Part shown: piece after piece, positions 17,873 to 28,364 of the stretch
Position numbering within the stretch: the stretch's first letter is position 1
Layout: every line of letters starts with the position of its first letter
NCBI GenBank assembly: GCA_900546005.1
Contig: URBJ01000003.1
Location: 1 to 53,405 of the forward strand
Length of the DNA stretch: 53,405 bases
Direction of reading: 5' to 3'
Origin: an uncultured Alistipes sp.
Lineage (GTDB): Bacteria; Bacteroidota; Bacteroidia; Bacteroidales; Rikenellaceae
The notes under the pieces: generated by a model
Database searches by the model: none
Told to the model about the DNA's origin: nothing
What the model saw: only the letters and a program-made list of their open reading frames with translations
Translations under genes and position numbers: made by a program

Positions 17873-17928
17873 ATAAAACGAAATAAAAATAGCCGTATTT
17901 TGTCCCAAAAACGAAACAAAACGAAATA
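17861..17928 (-). promoter_or_regulatory. Two 25-base direct repeats, probable GlpR operators
   Basis: The plus-strand stretches 17861-17885 and 17904-17928 match at 22 of 25 positions; both begin CC, have AAAAAC in the middle and end AAAACGAAATA. They start 43 bases apart, about four helical turns. On the transcribed strand each reads TATTTCGTTTT..., and TTTCGTTTT-like direct repeats are typical of DeoR-family operators (family knowledge). A weaker third copy may begin at 17934. The proximal one covers the -33 element, which fits repression. Confidence 0.65.
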
Positions 17929-18125
17929 CATATCCCAAAAATCAGACCAAAACAAAACCAAACGCAATTTTTTCCAGAAAATTTCGGGCACCGACTGGAA
18001 TCATTCGAGAGCTCACAAACCCCTCTCAACAACGTTGCAGGTCCGCCCCACCCGCCGGAATTATCCCATTCAAACACAAATTTCGCCACACATCGTCCCC
18101 TCGAAAGACGATTTTATCGGTTTCA

Positions 18126-18158
18126 TTGACTGAATTGCCAACCGTTTTCGTACCTTTG
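18126..18158 (+). promoter_or_regulatory. Promoter of the GH25-nadB operon
   Basis: TACCTTTG at 18151-18158 is a good -7 element; TTG at 18126-18128 lies 22 bases upstream, slightly long. The inferred start near 18165 gives a leader of about 25 bases to the ATG at 18190. Confidence 0.55.
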
Positions 18159-18189
18159 CAGGATCGGTAACCCTTCTTTCATCTATTCT

Positions 18190-18864
18190 ATGCAGAGAAT
18201 ACTCTACCCTATATGCCTGACGGTCGCCCTGTTATTCGCCGCCTGCGGTGAAAAAACCGCCGACGACTTCGAGGTGTGGGGCCTCGACGTCTCACGCCAT
18301 CAGCAGGATATCAACTGGGAAAAAGTCGCCGAAGCCGAAAAACCCTTCTTCGTCATCATCAAGGCAACCGAAGGAACCCTTATCGTCGACCCGACCTACG
18401 ACCGCCACCGCAAAGAGCTCGAAGAGATCGGCGTCACATGGGGAGCCTACCACTTCTTCGGACACCGCACCTCGGGAAAAGAGCAGGCCCGCAACTTCAT
18501 CAAAACCGCCGAACTCAAAAAGGGAAACATCATCCCGGTGCTCGATATCGAAAAACACCGCTTCATGACCGATCCAAAAAAGTCGGTCCGCGAAGCCCTC
18601 GCATTCTGCAAGGAGATCAGACGATACTACGGAACCAACCCGATCATCTATTGCTCGACCAATTTTTACCAGACCTATCTGGCCGATGATTTCTCACCGG
18701 ACGACTACATCCTTTGGATCGCCGACTACGGGGAGTGCCCCGAGGTGGAGTGGCAACTCTGGCAACACACGGACGCCTACTCGATTCCGGGCATCCGCAA
18801 AAAAGTCGACCGGAACGTCTTCAGAGGCAGTGAACAAGAATTTCAAAAGTTGATACTACAATGA
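18190..18864 (+). CDS. GH25 lysozyme-like muramidase lipoprotein
   Basis: 224 residues with a lipoprotein signal (LLFAAC-G, acylated Cys19). GH25 landmarks: G-L-D-V-S-R-H-Q near residues 31-37 with catalytic-site Asp33, IIKATEG, WGAYHFFG, and the D119-x-E121 pair in PVLDIEKH, E121 being the usual catalytic acid; the late WQLWQHTD and VDRNVF complete the fold. It should cleave N-acetylmuramyl linkages from a membrane-anchored position, for wall remodelling or competition. The stop overlaps the nadB start by four bases (ATGA). Confidence 0.9.
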   Translation: MQRILYPICLTVALLFAACGEKTADDFEVWGLDVSRHQQDINWEKVAEAEKPFFVIIKATEGTLIVDPTYDRHRKELEEIGVTWGAYHFFGHRTSGKEQARNFIKTAELKKGNIIPVLDIEKHRFMTDPKKSVREALAFCKEIRRYYGTNPIIYCSTNFYQTYLADDFSPDDYILWIADYGECPEVEWQLWQHTDAYSIPGIRKKVDRNVFRGSEQEFQKLILQ

Positions 18865-20444
18865 ATATAGAGACCGATTTTTTAGTCATAGGCAGCGGCA
18901 TCGCCGGACTGTGCTTCGCACTGAAAGCCGCCGAACACGGACACGTCATGATCGTCACCAAAGGCGAACTGGGCGAATGTAACACCGATTACGCACAGGG
19001 AGGTATCGCTTCGGTCATGTACGAACCCGATACGTTCGAAAAACACATCCACGATACATTGGTATGCGGGGCAGGCATATGCGACCTCGCTGCCGTAGAA
19101 CAGGTCGTGAAGAATGCCCCGACCGTCATCAAACAGCTCATTCAGTGGGGTACGAAATTCGATAAGGACGCTACGGGCCGCTACGATCTGAACCGCGAGG
19201 GAGGACACAGCGAACACCGCATCCTCCACCACGAGGACCTCACCGGACACGAAATCGAACGGGCCCTGATGAAACGGGTCAAACGGCACCACAACATCGA
19301 CATCTACGAACACCATTTCGCCGTCGATATCCTGACCCAGCACCATTTGGGCAAACTGGTCAAAAAAAGCACCCCTGACATCACCTGTTTCGGGGCATAC
19401 GTCCTCAACCTGAAAAAGCATGAAATATATACCGTACTGTCGAAAGTAACCGTCATGGCTACTGGAGGCGTGGGCAATATCTATCACACTACGACCAACC
19501 CCTCCGTCGCAACGGGTGACGGCGTGGCCATGGTCCACCGGGCCAAAGGTGTAATCGAGAACATGGAATTCATCCAGTTCCACCCCACCTCGCTCTACAA
19601 TCCCGGCGAACGGCCCTCGTTCCTGATTACCGAAGCGATGCGCGGTTTCGGCGGACTGCTCCGGCTCCAGAACGGGAAGGAGTTCATGCAAAAGTACCAC
19701 CCGATGGGTTCGCTCGCCCCGAGAGATGTCGTCGCCCGCAGCATCGACCACGAGCTGAAGATCTCTGGCGAGGAGTTTGTCTACCTCGACATTACCCACA
19801 AGGATCCGAAAGAGGTGACCGCACACTTCCCCAACATCTACCGCAAGTGCCTCTCGATCGGTATCGATCTGACCAAGGACATGATCCCGGTGGTTCCGGC
19901 CGCCCACTACTGCTGCGGAGGTATCAAGGTCAACCTGAACGGTGAATCGTCGATCCGCCACCTCTATGCCCTCGGCGAAGCCTCGTCAACCGGTCTGCAC
20001 GGCGGGAATCGACTGGCTTCGAACTCGATGATGGAGGCGGCCGTATATGCTGACGCGGCTGCCCGTCATGCCATTTCGGTCATCGACTCGATTCAGTTGC
20101 AGCACGGCATACCCGCATGGGACTACGAGGGAACGACCATTCCGGAAGAGATGGCCCTCATTACGCAGAACTACAAAGAGATGCAGCAGATCATGAGCAA
20201 TTACGTCGGCATCGTCCGCTCGAACCTCAGACTCGAAAGAGCCAAGAGACGGCTCGAAATCATCTTCAAAGAGACCGAAGAGCTCTACCTCAAATCGACT
20301 CTGAGCCAACACCTGTGCGAACTGCGCAACATGATCGCAGTAGGCTACCTGATCATCAAACAGGCCGAGGCCCGTCACGAAAGCGTCGGTCTGCACTACT
20401 CGATCGACTATCCGAGCAAACCGATAAACATAGAAGAATGCTGA
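18861..20444 (+). CDS. nadB: L-aspartate oxidase
   Basis: 527 residues. The N-terminal FAD fold is DFLVIGSGIAGLCFALKAAEHG; GELGECNTDYAQGGIASV, HEIERALMKR, IQFHPTSLY and the SSTGLHGGNRLASNSMMEA segment are the NadB/succinate-dehydrogenase-flavoprotein signatures. It converts aspartate to iminoaspartate for quinolinate and NAD synthesis. nadA and nadC are not in the window. Translation is coupled to the upstream lysozyme gene and to the downstream ThuA gene (7-base overlap), an unusual set of partners. Confidence 0.95.
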   Translation: MNIETDFLVIGSGIAGLCFALKAAEHGHVMIVTKGELGECNTDYAQGGIASVMYEPDTFEKHIHDTLVCGAGICDLAAVEQVVKNAPTVIKQLIQWGTKFDKDATGRYDLNREGGHSEHRILHHEDLTGHEIERALMKRVKRHHNIDIYEHHFAVDILTQHHLGKLVKKSTPDITCFGAYVLNLKKHEIYTVLSKVTVMATGGVGNIYHTTTNPSVATGDGVAMVHRAKGVIENMEFIQFHPTSLYNPGERPSFLITEAMRGFGGLLRLQNGKEFMQKYHPMGSLAPRDVVARSIDHELKISGEEFVYLDITHKDPKEVTAHFPNIYRKCLSIGIDLTKDMIPVVPAAHYCCGGIKVNLNGESSIRHLYALGEASSTGLHGGNRLASNSMMEAAVYADAAARHAISVIDSIQLQHGIPAWDYEGTTIPEEMALITQNYKEMQQIMSNYVGIVRSNLRLERAKRRLEIIFKETEELYLKSTLSQHLCELRNMIAVGYLIIKQAEARHESVGLHYSIDYPSKPINIEEC

Positions 20445-21229
20445 AACGGCTTTTTGCACTTCTGTTGATCCTATTGCTCGGAAGCTCATGTTCCGACAAC
20501 GGGAAAGACAACCGAACGGGCGATTTGACCGGCAAACGCGTCTTGGTATTCTGCGGGCACGGTCCGGGATACGTACACGACAACATTGCGGCCTCCGCAA
20601 CCATGATCCTGCAACTGGCCGACGAAAACGGATTCACCGCCGACACGACCTCTGCCGTTTCGGTCTTCTGTGACGATTCGCTCAGCCGCTACGACCTGTT
20701 GGTCTATGCCAATGCCAGCTATGTCGAGTCCCTGTTGGACGAACCGAAACGGGCCGCCTTTCAACGATTCATCCGCAGCGGCAAAGGATTCGTCGGTCTG
20801 CACGCCGCCACCTGCACCGGAAAGGATTGGGAGTGGTTCACCCAGATGATCGGCGGACGCTTCGACTACCATCCGCCGTTACAGCCGCTGACCCTGAAAG
20901 TCGTCGACCGGAGCCACCCCTCAACCGCCATGTGGCCCGATACGTTACGTCGTAACGACGAGCTCTATGTGTTCAAACGACTCAATCCGCAAGCCCGTAT
21001 TCTGGCCGTATGGCAAACCTATGGGGTCAAATGGGCGGAACGTTCGCCTGAGATTATGCAACCGAGCATTCCAGCCGTCTGGTGCAACGAATTCGAAGGC
21101 GGTCGTGTCTGGTACTCGGCATTGGGACACAACGCAAGCTGCTACGCCGAGCCCGATTACCGAGCCCACGTGCTGGGGGGTCTGAAATGGGCAGCAGCAT
21201 CGCCTGCAGCCGAACCCGACAAGCAATAA
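20438..21229 (+). CDS. ThuA-like (GATase1-fold) lipoprotein
   Basis: 263 residues from the ATG at 20438 ([18 protein letters not shown]), a lipoprotein signal with acylated Cys18; the frame upstream lies within nadB. The ThuA fold is seen in [15 protein letters not shown], the strand [23 protein letters not shown] followed by a Trp/Phe-rich segment, [18 protein letters not shown] and [16 protein letters not shown]. Such trehalose-utilisation-type proteins are common in Bacteroidota carbohydrate loci but their reaction is often unproven. Twenty-two bases precede prfC. Confidence 0.85.
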   Translation: MLKRLFALLLILLLGSSCSDNGKDNRTGDLTGKRVLVFCGHGPGYVHDNIAASATMILQLADENGFTADTTSAVSVFCDDSLSRYDLLVYANASYVESLLDEPKRAAFQRFIRSGKGFVGLHAATCTGKDWEWFTQMIGGRFDYHPPLQPLTLKVVDRSHPSTAMWPDTLRRNDELYVFKRLNPQARILAVWQTYGVKWAERSPEIMQPSIPAVWCNEFEGGRVWYSALGHNASCYAEPDYRAHVLGGLKWAAASPAAEPDKQ

Positions 21230-21251
21230 CTACTCATTCACAACAAGAGAC

Positions 21252-22829
21252 ATGGATTTAAAACAAGAGATACAACGCCGGCGGACTTTCGCCATCATCA
21301 GCCATCCGGACGCAGGTAAAACCACCCTCACGGAGAAGTTGTTGCTGTTCGGCGGTGCCATACACGTGGCAGGAGCCGTCAAATCGAACAAGATCAAACG
21401 CGGTGCGACTTCGGACTTCATGGAGATCGAACGACAGAGGGGCATCTCGGTCGCCACGTCGGTCATGGGCTTCGAGTATAAGGATGTAAAGATCAATATC
21501 CTCGACACGCCCGGACACGAGGACTTCGCCGAAGACACCTACCGGACCCTGACGGCAGTCGACAGCGTCATCATCGTGATCGACGGAGCCAAAGGCGTCG
21601 AGACACAGACCCGAAAGCTGATGGAGGTGTGCCGGATGCGGAATACTCCGGTGATGGTCTTCATCAACAAGCTCGACCGTCCGAGCAAGGATCCGTTCGA
21701 CCTGCTGGACGAGATCGAGAAGGAGCTGAAGATCAAGGTCCGTCCGCTCGCATGGCCCATCAGCACCGGACCGACTTTCAAGGGCGTTTACGATCTCTAC
21801 GCAGACCGTCTTTCGCTCTTCTTTGCCCAAGACAAGCAGACAGCCGAGGGCGAACAGCTCGACATCCGGTTAAACGATCCCGCCATCGACAAGTACATCG
21901 CGCCCTTCACCCAACAGTTGCACGACGATCTCGAGCTGGTCGAGGGCGTCTACCCACCGTTCGATCTGGAGCGCTATCGGAAAGGGGAGATCGCTCCCGT
22001 CTTTTTCGGCAGTGCGCTGAACAACTTCGGTGTCCGCGAACTGCTGGACTGCTTCATCCGGATTGCCCCATCGCCCAGACCGTCGCACACCGTGCAACGC
22101 GACATCGACCCCTACGAACCGAAAATGACCGGATTCGTCTTTAAAATCCATGCAAACATGGACCCGAACCACCGCGACCGGATCGCCTTCCTGAAGATCT
22201 GTTCGGGCCGGTTCGAACGAAACAAGCCCTATCTGCATGTCCGTTCGGGCAAAAACATCAAATTCGCCGCCCCGACCGCTTTCATGGCCGAGAAGAAATC
22301 GGTCATCGACGAAGCCTTTCCGGGCGACATCGTGGGTCTGCACGACACCGGAAACTTCAAGATCGGAGACACCTTCACCGAAGGCGAACAGTTGCAGTTT
22401 GTCGGTATCCCCAGCTTTTCCCCCGAACTGTTCCGCTACATCGAGAACGGAGATCCGATGAAATTCAAGCAACTCGCCAAAGGCATCGACCAGCTGATGG
22501 ACGAAGGGGTCGCCCAGCTCTTCATCAGCCAAATGAACGGACGAAAGATCATCGGTACGGTCGGAGCCCTGCAATTCGAGGTGATCCAATACCGTCTTGA
22601 ACACGAGTACGGCGCAATTTGCCGCTACGAGCCGGTTCAGGTCTACAAAGCCTGCTGGGTCGAATCCGACAACACCGCCCAGATGGACGACTTCCGGAGA
22701 CGGAAATTCAACAACATGGCCCGTGACAAACACGGACGAGAGGTCTTCCTCGCCGATACTTCATACGCGTTGGCCATGGCACAGGAAAAATTTCCCGACA
22801 TCCGCTTCCATTTTACCAGCGAATTCTAA
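21252..22829 (+). CDS. prfC: Peptide chain release factor 3
   Basis: 525-residue translational GTPase with RF3-specific sequence: [19 protein letters not shown] (G1), [20 protein letters not shown] (switch 1), [15 protein letters not shown] (G3) and NKLDR (G4), with C-terminal [10 protein letters not shown]. It recycles RF1/RF2 from the ribosome after peptide release. Complete and intact. Likely the last gene of the transcript that begins with the lysozyme gene. Confidence 0.97.
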   Translation: MDLKQEIQRRRTFAIISHPDAGKTTLTEKLLLFGGAIHVAGAVKSNKIKRGATSDFMEIERQRGISVATSVMGFEYKDVKINILDTPGHEDFAEDTYRTLTAVDSVIIVIDGAKGVETQTRKLMEVCRMRNTPVMVFINKLDRPSKDPFDLLDEIEKELKIKVRPLAWPISTGPTFKGVYDLYADRLSLFFAQDKQTAEGEQLDIRLNDPAIDKYIAPFTQQLHDDLELVEGVYPPFDLERYRKGEIAPVFFGSALNNFGVRELLDCFIRIAPSPRPSHTVQRDIDPYEPKMTGFVFKIHANMDPNHRDRIAFLKICSGRFERNKPYLHVRSGKNIKFAAPTAFMAEKKSVIDEAFPGDIVGLHDTGNFKIGDTFTEGEQLQFVGIPSFSPELFRYIENGDPMKFKQLAKGIDQLMDEGVAQLFISQMNGRKIIGTVGALQFEVIQYRLEHEYGAICRYEPVQVYKACWVESDNTAQMDDFRRRKFNNMARDKHGREVFLADTSYALAMAQEKFPDIRFHFTSEF

Positions 22830-22845
22830 TTTACTCCGGAAAAAG

Positions 22846-22876
22846 TTTGCAGGCTCTCCGAAAAAACATATCTTTG
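22846..22876 (+). promoter_or_regulatory. Promoter of the 22.9 kb outer-membrane barrel gene
   Basis: TTTG at 22846-22849, 19 bases, TATCTTTG at 22869-22876: a full match to the Bacteroidota consensus. Transcription near 22883 leaves a leader of about 32 bases before the TTG start codon. Confidence 0.75.
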
Positions 22877-22914
22877 AGGTGATTAACCTAACGACTGCTT
22901 AACTTTTTTCGATT

Positions 22915-25590
22915 TTGAATTTTCGGAGCCTCTGTCTGCTGCTGTCGACAGTACTATTCGCATGCAATATTGTTTCCGCTCAAAAGACGGGAGGGAAACT
23001 ATGGGGTGTGGTCGTCGACTCCGCCGAACGAGAACCGCTGATTGGAGCCACGGTTATCGTACGGTCGGCTAAAGACTCCGCCATGACCATCACCGACTCG
23101 AAAGGAGCTTTCCTCTTTTCGCGCCTCCGGGATACGCTCGTCACCACAGAAATCACCTACCTCGGGTACAAAAACTTCGTTCAAAAGATCAAAGTCGACC
23201 TAAAAAAAGGGACAAATTTCGACACCGTCACCCTCGGAACGACCTCCTATACCCTCGATGCAGCCGTCGTCCAAGGCGAAAGACCGCTGATGAGGATGAG
23301 TGGCGACACATTGGTCTACAACGCCGAATCGATCCCCGTGCTTCCGGGCGACGAAACGATGGAGCTGATCATGCGTCTGCCCGGTTTCGACACCGAAGAC
23401 GGCATCAAAGTCTCCGGGAAAACCGTCGAGCGCACATATGTCGATGGGAAGCCGCTCTTCGGCGAAGATGCGGAGACGGCCCTGAAATATTTAGAGGCCC
23501 GCGAGGTGGTCGACATTCAGGTGTACGAAGAGCTGATCGAGGAGGACAAGATCAAGGGATTCGAAAACGGACGCAAACGGACGGTAATGAATCTGATCAC
23601 CCGCAGCAAACCCAATCGGAGCATCAACCTGCGGGCCAGCGCCGGATACGGTGCCGACATCGATCCGAATGCCGAAGGGAAGCACAACTCCCGATACAGG
23701 GCCAATGCCGGATACCACATGTTTACCGAGGAGAAGCGATTCAACATCAACGCAGGCACCAACAACAGCAGCCGGGGCGGTGGCGGATACAACAAAAGTA
23801 CCAATGCCTCGATCGGTTTCTCGAGAACATGGAACAAAAAACTGTTTTTCAACAGCAACTACAATTTCAGCGACCAGTACAACCGCACGCAATCAATCTC
23901 TCGGCAGGTTTACTTCCCTTCGGAGCAGTACCAGACCCGTACCTACGACGACACCTCCCGACGGACGAACGAAAGCATGAACCACAACCTGTCGATGAGC
24001 CTTGAAAACCGAGGAGAAACCAGCTATCTGAGTTTCAGACCATCGGCCAGTTTTTCGACCCGATCGTCACGCAGTTATCGGGGTGCACTCAACACGATGG
24101 ACGGCGAGGAGCTGAACCGGGTCGGGACCAGCCAGCGTAGCGACAACCGGAGTTACAACATCAACGAGAATTTTCACTGGTCGAAATCCTTCAATCAGGG
24201 CAAGCACGGCTTCAACTTTTCGGTCAACGGCACGCTGAGCCGGAACAAAGACGAAGGGTGGCAGATTGACTCGATCGCGTCGAACAGCGAACGGACCTAT
24301 TTAAACAATACGGGAAACAGCTACAACCGATCCGCCAACGCCAACATCGGGTACTACATCCGCATCAAGGAGAAGAACAACATCTCGGTCAACTACAACA
24401 TCGCCTACGAAAACAGCAGCACGGAGCGGATCGCCATCGATCAGTACACCGGCCAGATCGACTCCTCGCTGACCAACAACTACACCCGGAATTACACGAC
24501 CCAGTCGGCCAACATCGGCTTCGGACGATTCACCGAGAAACTCTTCCTGTCGGCCACGCTGCAATACTACTCGTCGTTGCTCAACAAGGATGAACTCTTT
24601 CCCGAAGAGCACCACGACCGGACCGTATTCCGAAGCTTCCGTCCGTCTGTCTCGTTCAACTACACGATCAATCCCGAGAACCGCATCTCGGCCAACTACT
24701 CGACCAGCGCCCAACAACCGGGAGTCGAACAGCTGCGCAACGAGTTGGAGTACTCCAATCCGCTCTACCTGTCGGGCGGAAATCCGAACCTGCAACAGAG
24801 CTACACCCACTCGTTCGGCGTAAGTTACAACCACACAAAAACGGAAAATGCCTCGTCGTTCGGATTCAACCTGAATGCCAGCTTTACGCGGAATGCCATC
24901 ACAACCCGTCAAATTCTCTTCACCGAAGAGACCGTCCTGCCCGAATACGAGGGATACGTTGCCTCGAAAGGTGCAACCCTAACCCTCCCGGCTAACGTCA
25001 ACGGCACCAAATCGGCGTGGTTCGGATTCAGCTACTTCCACCAGATCAAGGCTCTGAAGTCGGCCCTCAACCTCAACACCTCCGTCAACTACAACCGGAC
25101 ACCTTCATACATCGGCGAAACCCTCAACATCAACGACCGGATCGCACCGAGCCTCTACGTCGGACTGAACAGCAACAAATCCACCGTCTACCAGTTCCGC
25201 ATCGGAAGCAACACGTCGTACAACCACACGGCCAACTCCAGCAAAACGAACAACAATACGATCAATCAGAACGTCAATCTGTTTGCCCGCGTCAACTTTT
25301 TCAAACGGCTCTACACGTCGGCCAACTACAACTATTCGTTTTATCACAACTTCTCGTATGCGGACGGAGATGTCAACACACACATGTTGAACTTGACCAT
25401 CGGGTATAGATTTTTCGAGAAGAGACAGTTGGACATCAACTTCACGGTTCACGACCTGCTGAACCAGACCGACAACTTCTCCACACGCGTCATGACCGAC
25501 TACATCTCCTACAACTGGACCCAACGAACCGGCCGCTACTTCATGTTCAACATCAGCTATCGGCTCAACAAACTGAACCGAAAGAATTGA
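22915..25590 (+). CDS. TonB-receptor-like outer-membrane beta-barrel protein
   Basis: 891 residues beginning at a TTG codon (MNFRSLCLLLSTVLFACNIV) with a signal peptide ending near SAQ-K; no in-frame ATG precedes the signal sequence. Residues ~28-110 form a carboxypeptidase-regulatory-like domain (WGVVVDSAEREPLIGATVIV). A plug-like region follows (IPVLPGDETMELIMRLPGF, YVDGKPLFGED), then a long Asn/Tyr/Ser-rich barrel of the OMP_b-brl_3 type to the C-terminus (MFNISYRLN). It is likely an outer-membrane receptor or export channel; no TonB box, SusD partner or substrate clue is visible. It has its own promoter. Confidence 0.88.
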   Translation: MNFRSLCLLLSTVLFACNIVSAQKTGGKLWGVVVDSAEREPLIGATVIVRSAKDSAMTITDSKGAFLFSRLRDTLVTTEITYLGYKNFVQKIKVDLKKGTNFDTVTLGTTSYTLDAAVVQGERPLMRMSGDTLVYNAESIPVLPGDETMELIMRLPGFDTEDGIKVSGKTVERTYVDGKPLFGEDAETALKYLEAREVVDIQVYEELIEEDKIKGFENGRKRTVMNLITRSKPNRSINLRASAGYGADIDPNAEGKHNSRYRANAGYHMFTEEKRFNINAGTNNSSRGGGGYNKSTNASIGFSRTWNKKLFFNSNYNFSDQYNRTQSISRQVYFPSEQYQTRTYDDTSRRTNESMNHNLSMSLENRGETSYLSFRPSASFSTRSSRSYRGALNTMDGEELNRVGTSQRSDNRSYNINENFHWSKSFNQGKHGFNFSVNGTLSRNKDEGWQIDSIASNSERTYLNNTGNSYNRSANANIGYYIRIKEKNNISVNYNIAYENSSTERIAIDQYTGQIDSSLTNNYTRNYTTQSANIGFGRFTEKLFLSATLQYYSSLLNKDELFPEEHHDRTVFRSFRPSVSFNYTINPENRISANYSTSAQQPGVEQLRNELEYSNPLYLSGGNPNLQQSYTHSFGVSYNHTKTENASSFGFNLNASFTRNAITTRQILFTEETVLPEYEGYVASKGATLTLPANVNGTKSAWFGFSYFHQIKALKSALNLNTSVNYNRTPSYIGETLNINDRIAPSLYVGLNSNKSTVYQFRIGSNTSYNHTANSSKTNNNTINQNVNLFARVNFFKRLYTSANYNYSFYHNFSYADGDVNTHMLNLTIGYRFFEKRQLDINFTVHDLLNQTDNFSTRVMTDYISYNWTQRTGRYFMFNISYRLNKLNRKN

Positions 25591-25657
25591 TCCGACACAC
25601 CATTTTGCCCCGACCCTTATCGCACGAAAAACGAGAAAACAGAAACGCAAATAAAAG

Positions 25658-25691
25658 TTTTTTAAAAACAGCGGGAAAATTCGTACCTTTG
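25658..25691 (+). promoter_or_regulatory. lysS promoter
   Basis: TACCTTTG at 25684-25691 is a good -7 element; a T run at 25658-25663 stands about 20 bases upstream in place of TTTG. The start codon is at 25727. Confidence 0.55.
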
Positions 25692-25726
25692 CCGCCGTAT
25701 TTAACGGTTTTATTGCAATACTACCT

Positions 25727-27454
25727 ATGAGCACTTCCGAACTTAGCGAACAGGAACTGATCCGACGCAACTCACTGGCCGAACTACGCAAACTGGGCAT
25801 CGACCCCTATCCGGCCGAAAAATATGAAGTAACCGCAACCGCAGCTCAAATCGCTGCCGAATTCGATCCGCAAAAAGAGAATCTGCAAGACGTCTCGATC
25901 GCCGGCCGAATCATGAGCCGCCGAATCATGGGAAGCGCATCGTTCTTCGAACTGCAGGACCATACGGGACGGATTCAGGTCTACATCCGCCGCGACGACA
26001 TCTGCAACGGCGATCCAGAAGCTACCCTATACAACAAGGTCTTCAAGAAGTTGCTCGACATAGGTGATATCGTAGGAGTCAAAGGATTTGTCTTCCTGAC
26101 CAAAACCGGAGAGCTCTCGGTACACTGCAAGGAGCTCAAACTGCTCAGCAAATCGCTCCGCCCGCTGCCGATCGTCAAGGAGAAGGACGGACAGGTGTAC
26201 GACGCCTTCAGCGATCCCGAATTGCGCTACCGCCAACGATACGTCGACCTGATCGTCAACCCTCAGGTCAAGGAGGTATTCATCAATCGGACGAAAATCA
26301 TCAATACGATGCGCGAATTCTTCAACGAACGCGGATACCTCGAGGTTGAAACTCCGATCCTGCAGTCCATACCCGGTGGAGCAACGGCCCGCCCGTTCAT
26401 CACCCACCACAATGCGCTGAACATTCCGCTCTATCTGAGAATCGCCAATGAACTCTATCTGAAAAGGTTGATCGTCGGAGGATTCGACGGCGTTTATGAA
26501 TTCGGCAAGGACTTCCGGAACGAAGGTATGGACCGGACCCACAATCCGGAGTTCACCGTCATGGAGATCTACATCGCCTACAAAGACTACATCTGGATGA
26601 TGGAGTTCGTCGAAGAGATGCTCGAACGGGTAGCCCGCGCTCTGCACGGAAATACCGATGTAATGATCGAAGGCCGGAAGATCAGCTTCGCACGTCCGTT
26701 CCGACGGGTTACGATGACCGATGCCATCCGTGAAAAGACAGGCTTCGATATCACCGGAAAAAGTGAAGAGGAGCTCCGCAAGGCTTGCGACGAACTGCAC
26801 GTAGAGACAGACGAAACGATGGGCAAAGGCAAGCTGATCGATGCCATCTTCGGGCAGTACTGCGAGGAGGATCTGATTCAGCCGACGTTCGTAACCGACT
26901 ATCCGATCGAGATGTCGCCGCTGTGCAAACGGCACCGCAACAACCCCGAGCTGACCGAACGGTTCGAGTTGTTTGTCAACGGCAAGGAGCTCTGCAACGC
27001 CTACTCCGAGCTGAACGATCCGATCGATCAGATGGAGCGCTTTCAGGAGCAGCTGCGTTTGAGTGAAAAAGGAGACGACGAAGCCATGTTCATCGATCAG
27101 GATTTTGTCCGGGCACTGGAATACGGCATGCCGACCTGCTCCGGTATGGGAATCGGCATCGACCGCCTCGCGATGTTCATGACCGGACAGTCGACCGTGC
27201 AGGATGTCCTGTTCTTCCCGCAGATGCGCCCCGAAAAGGCCACACAGAAGGATTCCGTCGAACGTTTCGGTGAAGCGGGTGTGCCTGCCGAATGGGTTCC
27301 CGTACTGAACAAAATGGGATTCCTCACCGTCGATGCGATCAAAAAGCTGTCGCCCGGAAAACTGTTCAACGATCTGTGCGGATACAACAAAAAGAACAAG
27401 CTCGGACTGAAAAACCCGACAATGGATGAGGTAAAACAGTGGTGTGGTCAATAA
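25727..27454 (+). CDS. lysS: Lysyl-tRNA synthetase (class II)
   Basis: 575 residues. The N-terminal anticodon-binding OB fold includes [20 protein letters not shown]. Class II motif 2 is around [20 protein letters not shown] and motif 3 is [16 protein letters not shown]. It charges tRNA-Lys with lysine. The protein is about 70 residues longer than the E. coli enzyme; the extra C-terminal segment ([20 protein letters not shown] onward) is a helical extension known from Bacteroidota homologues. Intact. Confidence 0.97.
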   Translation: MSTSELSEQELIRRNSLAELRKLGIDPYPAEKYEVTATAAQIAAEFDPQKENLQDVSIAGRIMSRRIMGSASFFELQDHTGRIQVYIRRDDICNGDPEATLYNKVFKKLLDIGDIVGVKGFVFLTKTGELSVHCKELKLLSKSLRPLPIVKEKDGQVYDAFSDPELRYRQRYVDLIVNPQVKEVFINRTKIINTMREFFNERGYLEVETPILQSIPGGATARPFITHHNALNIPLYLRIANELYLKRLIVGGFDGVYEFGKDFRNEGMDRTHNPEFTVMEIYIAYKDYIWMMEFVEEMLERVARALHGNTDVMIEGRKISFARPFRRVTMTDAIREKTGFDITGKSEEELRKACDELHVETDETMGKGKLIDAIFGQYCEEDLIQPTFVTDYPIEMSPLCKRHRNNPELTERFELFVNGKELCNAYSELNDPIDQMERFQEQLRLSEKGDDEAMFIDQDFVRALEYGMPTCSGMGIGIDRLAMFMTGQSTVQDVLFFPQMRPEKATQKDSVERFGEAGVPAEWVPVLNKMGFLTVDAIKKLSPGKLFNDLCGYNKKNKLGLKNPTMDEVKQWCGQ

Positions 27455-27513
27455 CCACTGTCCGGACTGAAAACATGAAATCAACGGATTTTTAAGATTA
27501 AATAGCAATCGTT

Positions 27514-28272
27514 ATGAGAAAAAAAATCGTAGCAGGTAACTGGAAAATGAATACCACCCCTGCGGAAGGTGTAGAGCTGTTGAAAGGTGTAATCGCTCTG
27601 AAAGGTGAAGTATCTCCGAGCGTCGACTTTATCGTTGCTCCTCCTTTCACACACCTCTCGGAAATCGTGAAAGTAGCCAAGGGCAGCGGAATCGCCGTAG
27701 GTGCACAGAACTGTGCTGCCGAAGCCAAAGGTGCCTACACGGGTGAAGTTTCTGCAAAGATGATCGCTTCGCTGGGTGTCGACTACGTAATCCTCGGACA
27801 CAGCGAACGTCGTCAATATTATGGCGAAACCAGCGAAACGCTGAATAAAAAGATGGTTCAGGCCTACGAGAACAACCTGATTCCGATCTACTGCGTCGGC
27901 GAAAAACTCGAAGAACGCGAAAGCGGAAAACACTTCGATGTGATCCGTGCACAGATCGAAGAGGTCGTATTCAACCTGACCCCCGAACAGTTCTCGAAAC
28001 TGATCATCGCTTACGAACCGGTATGGGCTATCGGAACCGGTAAAACCGCTACCGCTGATCAGGCTCAGGAGGTTCACGCTTTCATCCGTAAAGTGCTGGC
28101 CGACAAATTCGGAGCTGCCGCTGCCGACACCGTAATTCTGTATGGTGGTAGCTGCAAACCGACCAATGCTGCCGAAATCTTCTCGAAAGAGGATGTCGAC
28201 GGTGGTCTGATCGGTGGAGCTGCCTTGGTTGCTGCCGACTTCATCAACATCGGAAAAGGTTTTTCGAAATAA
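27514..28272 (+). CDS. tpiA: Triosephosphate isomerase
   Basis: 252 residues, normal length. Active-site landmarks: VAGNWKMN (Lys), ILGHSERRQYYGE (His), IIAYEPVWAIGTGKTAT (catalytic Glu and loop 6) and LYGGSCKP. It interconverts dihydroxyacetone phosphate and glyceraldehyde-3-phosphate and would receive the product of GlpABC. Followed by a strong terminator. Confidence 0.98.
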   Translation: MRKKIVAGNWKMNTTPAEGVELLKGVIALKGEVSPSVDFIVAPPFTHLSEIVKVAKGSGIAVGAQNCAAEAKGAYTGEVSAKMIASLGVDYVILGHSERRQYYGETSETLNKKMVQAYENNLIPIYCVGEKLEERESGKHFDVIRAQIEEVVFNLTPEQFSKLIIAYEPVWAIGTGKTATADQAQEVHAFIRKVLADKFGAAAADTVILYGGSCKPTNAAEIFSKEDVDGGLIGGAALVAADFINIGKGFSK

Positions 28273-28290
28273 TCTATAAACCTTTGAAAT

Positions 28291-28319
28291 AAAAAGGAGC
28301 GCTTCCTGCGCTCCTTTTT
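28291..28319. terminator. Bidirectional terminator between tpiA and the efflux operon
   Basis: AAAAAGGAGCGC (28291-28302), loop TTCCT, GCGCTCCTTTTT (28308-28319): a perfect 12-bp stem with T runs in both directions. It serves the two convergent units. Confidence 0.9.
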
Positions 28320-28364
28320 TTATGCTAATTTTCTCACGCAAACAACTACCCGAGCTACCGTCCG

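Noticed and set aside
17820..18089. 90-residue N-terminal extension of GlpA
   Set aside because: It spans the -7 element, the -33 element and both operator repeats and reads as Phe/Cys-rich noise; the ATG at 17819 starts directly before the FAD motif.
26027..27508. 493-codon minus-strand frame opposite lysS
   Set aside because: Antisense shadow of an intact housekeeping gene.
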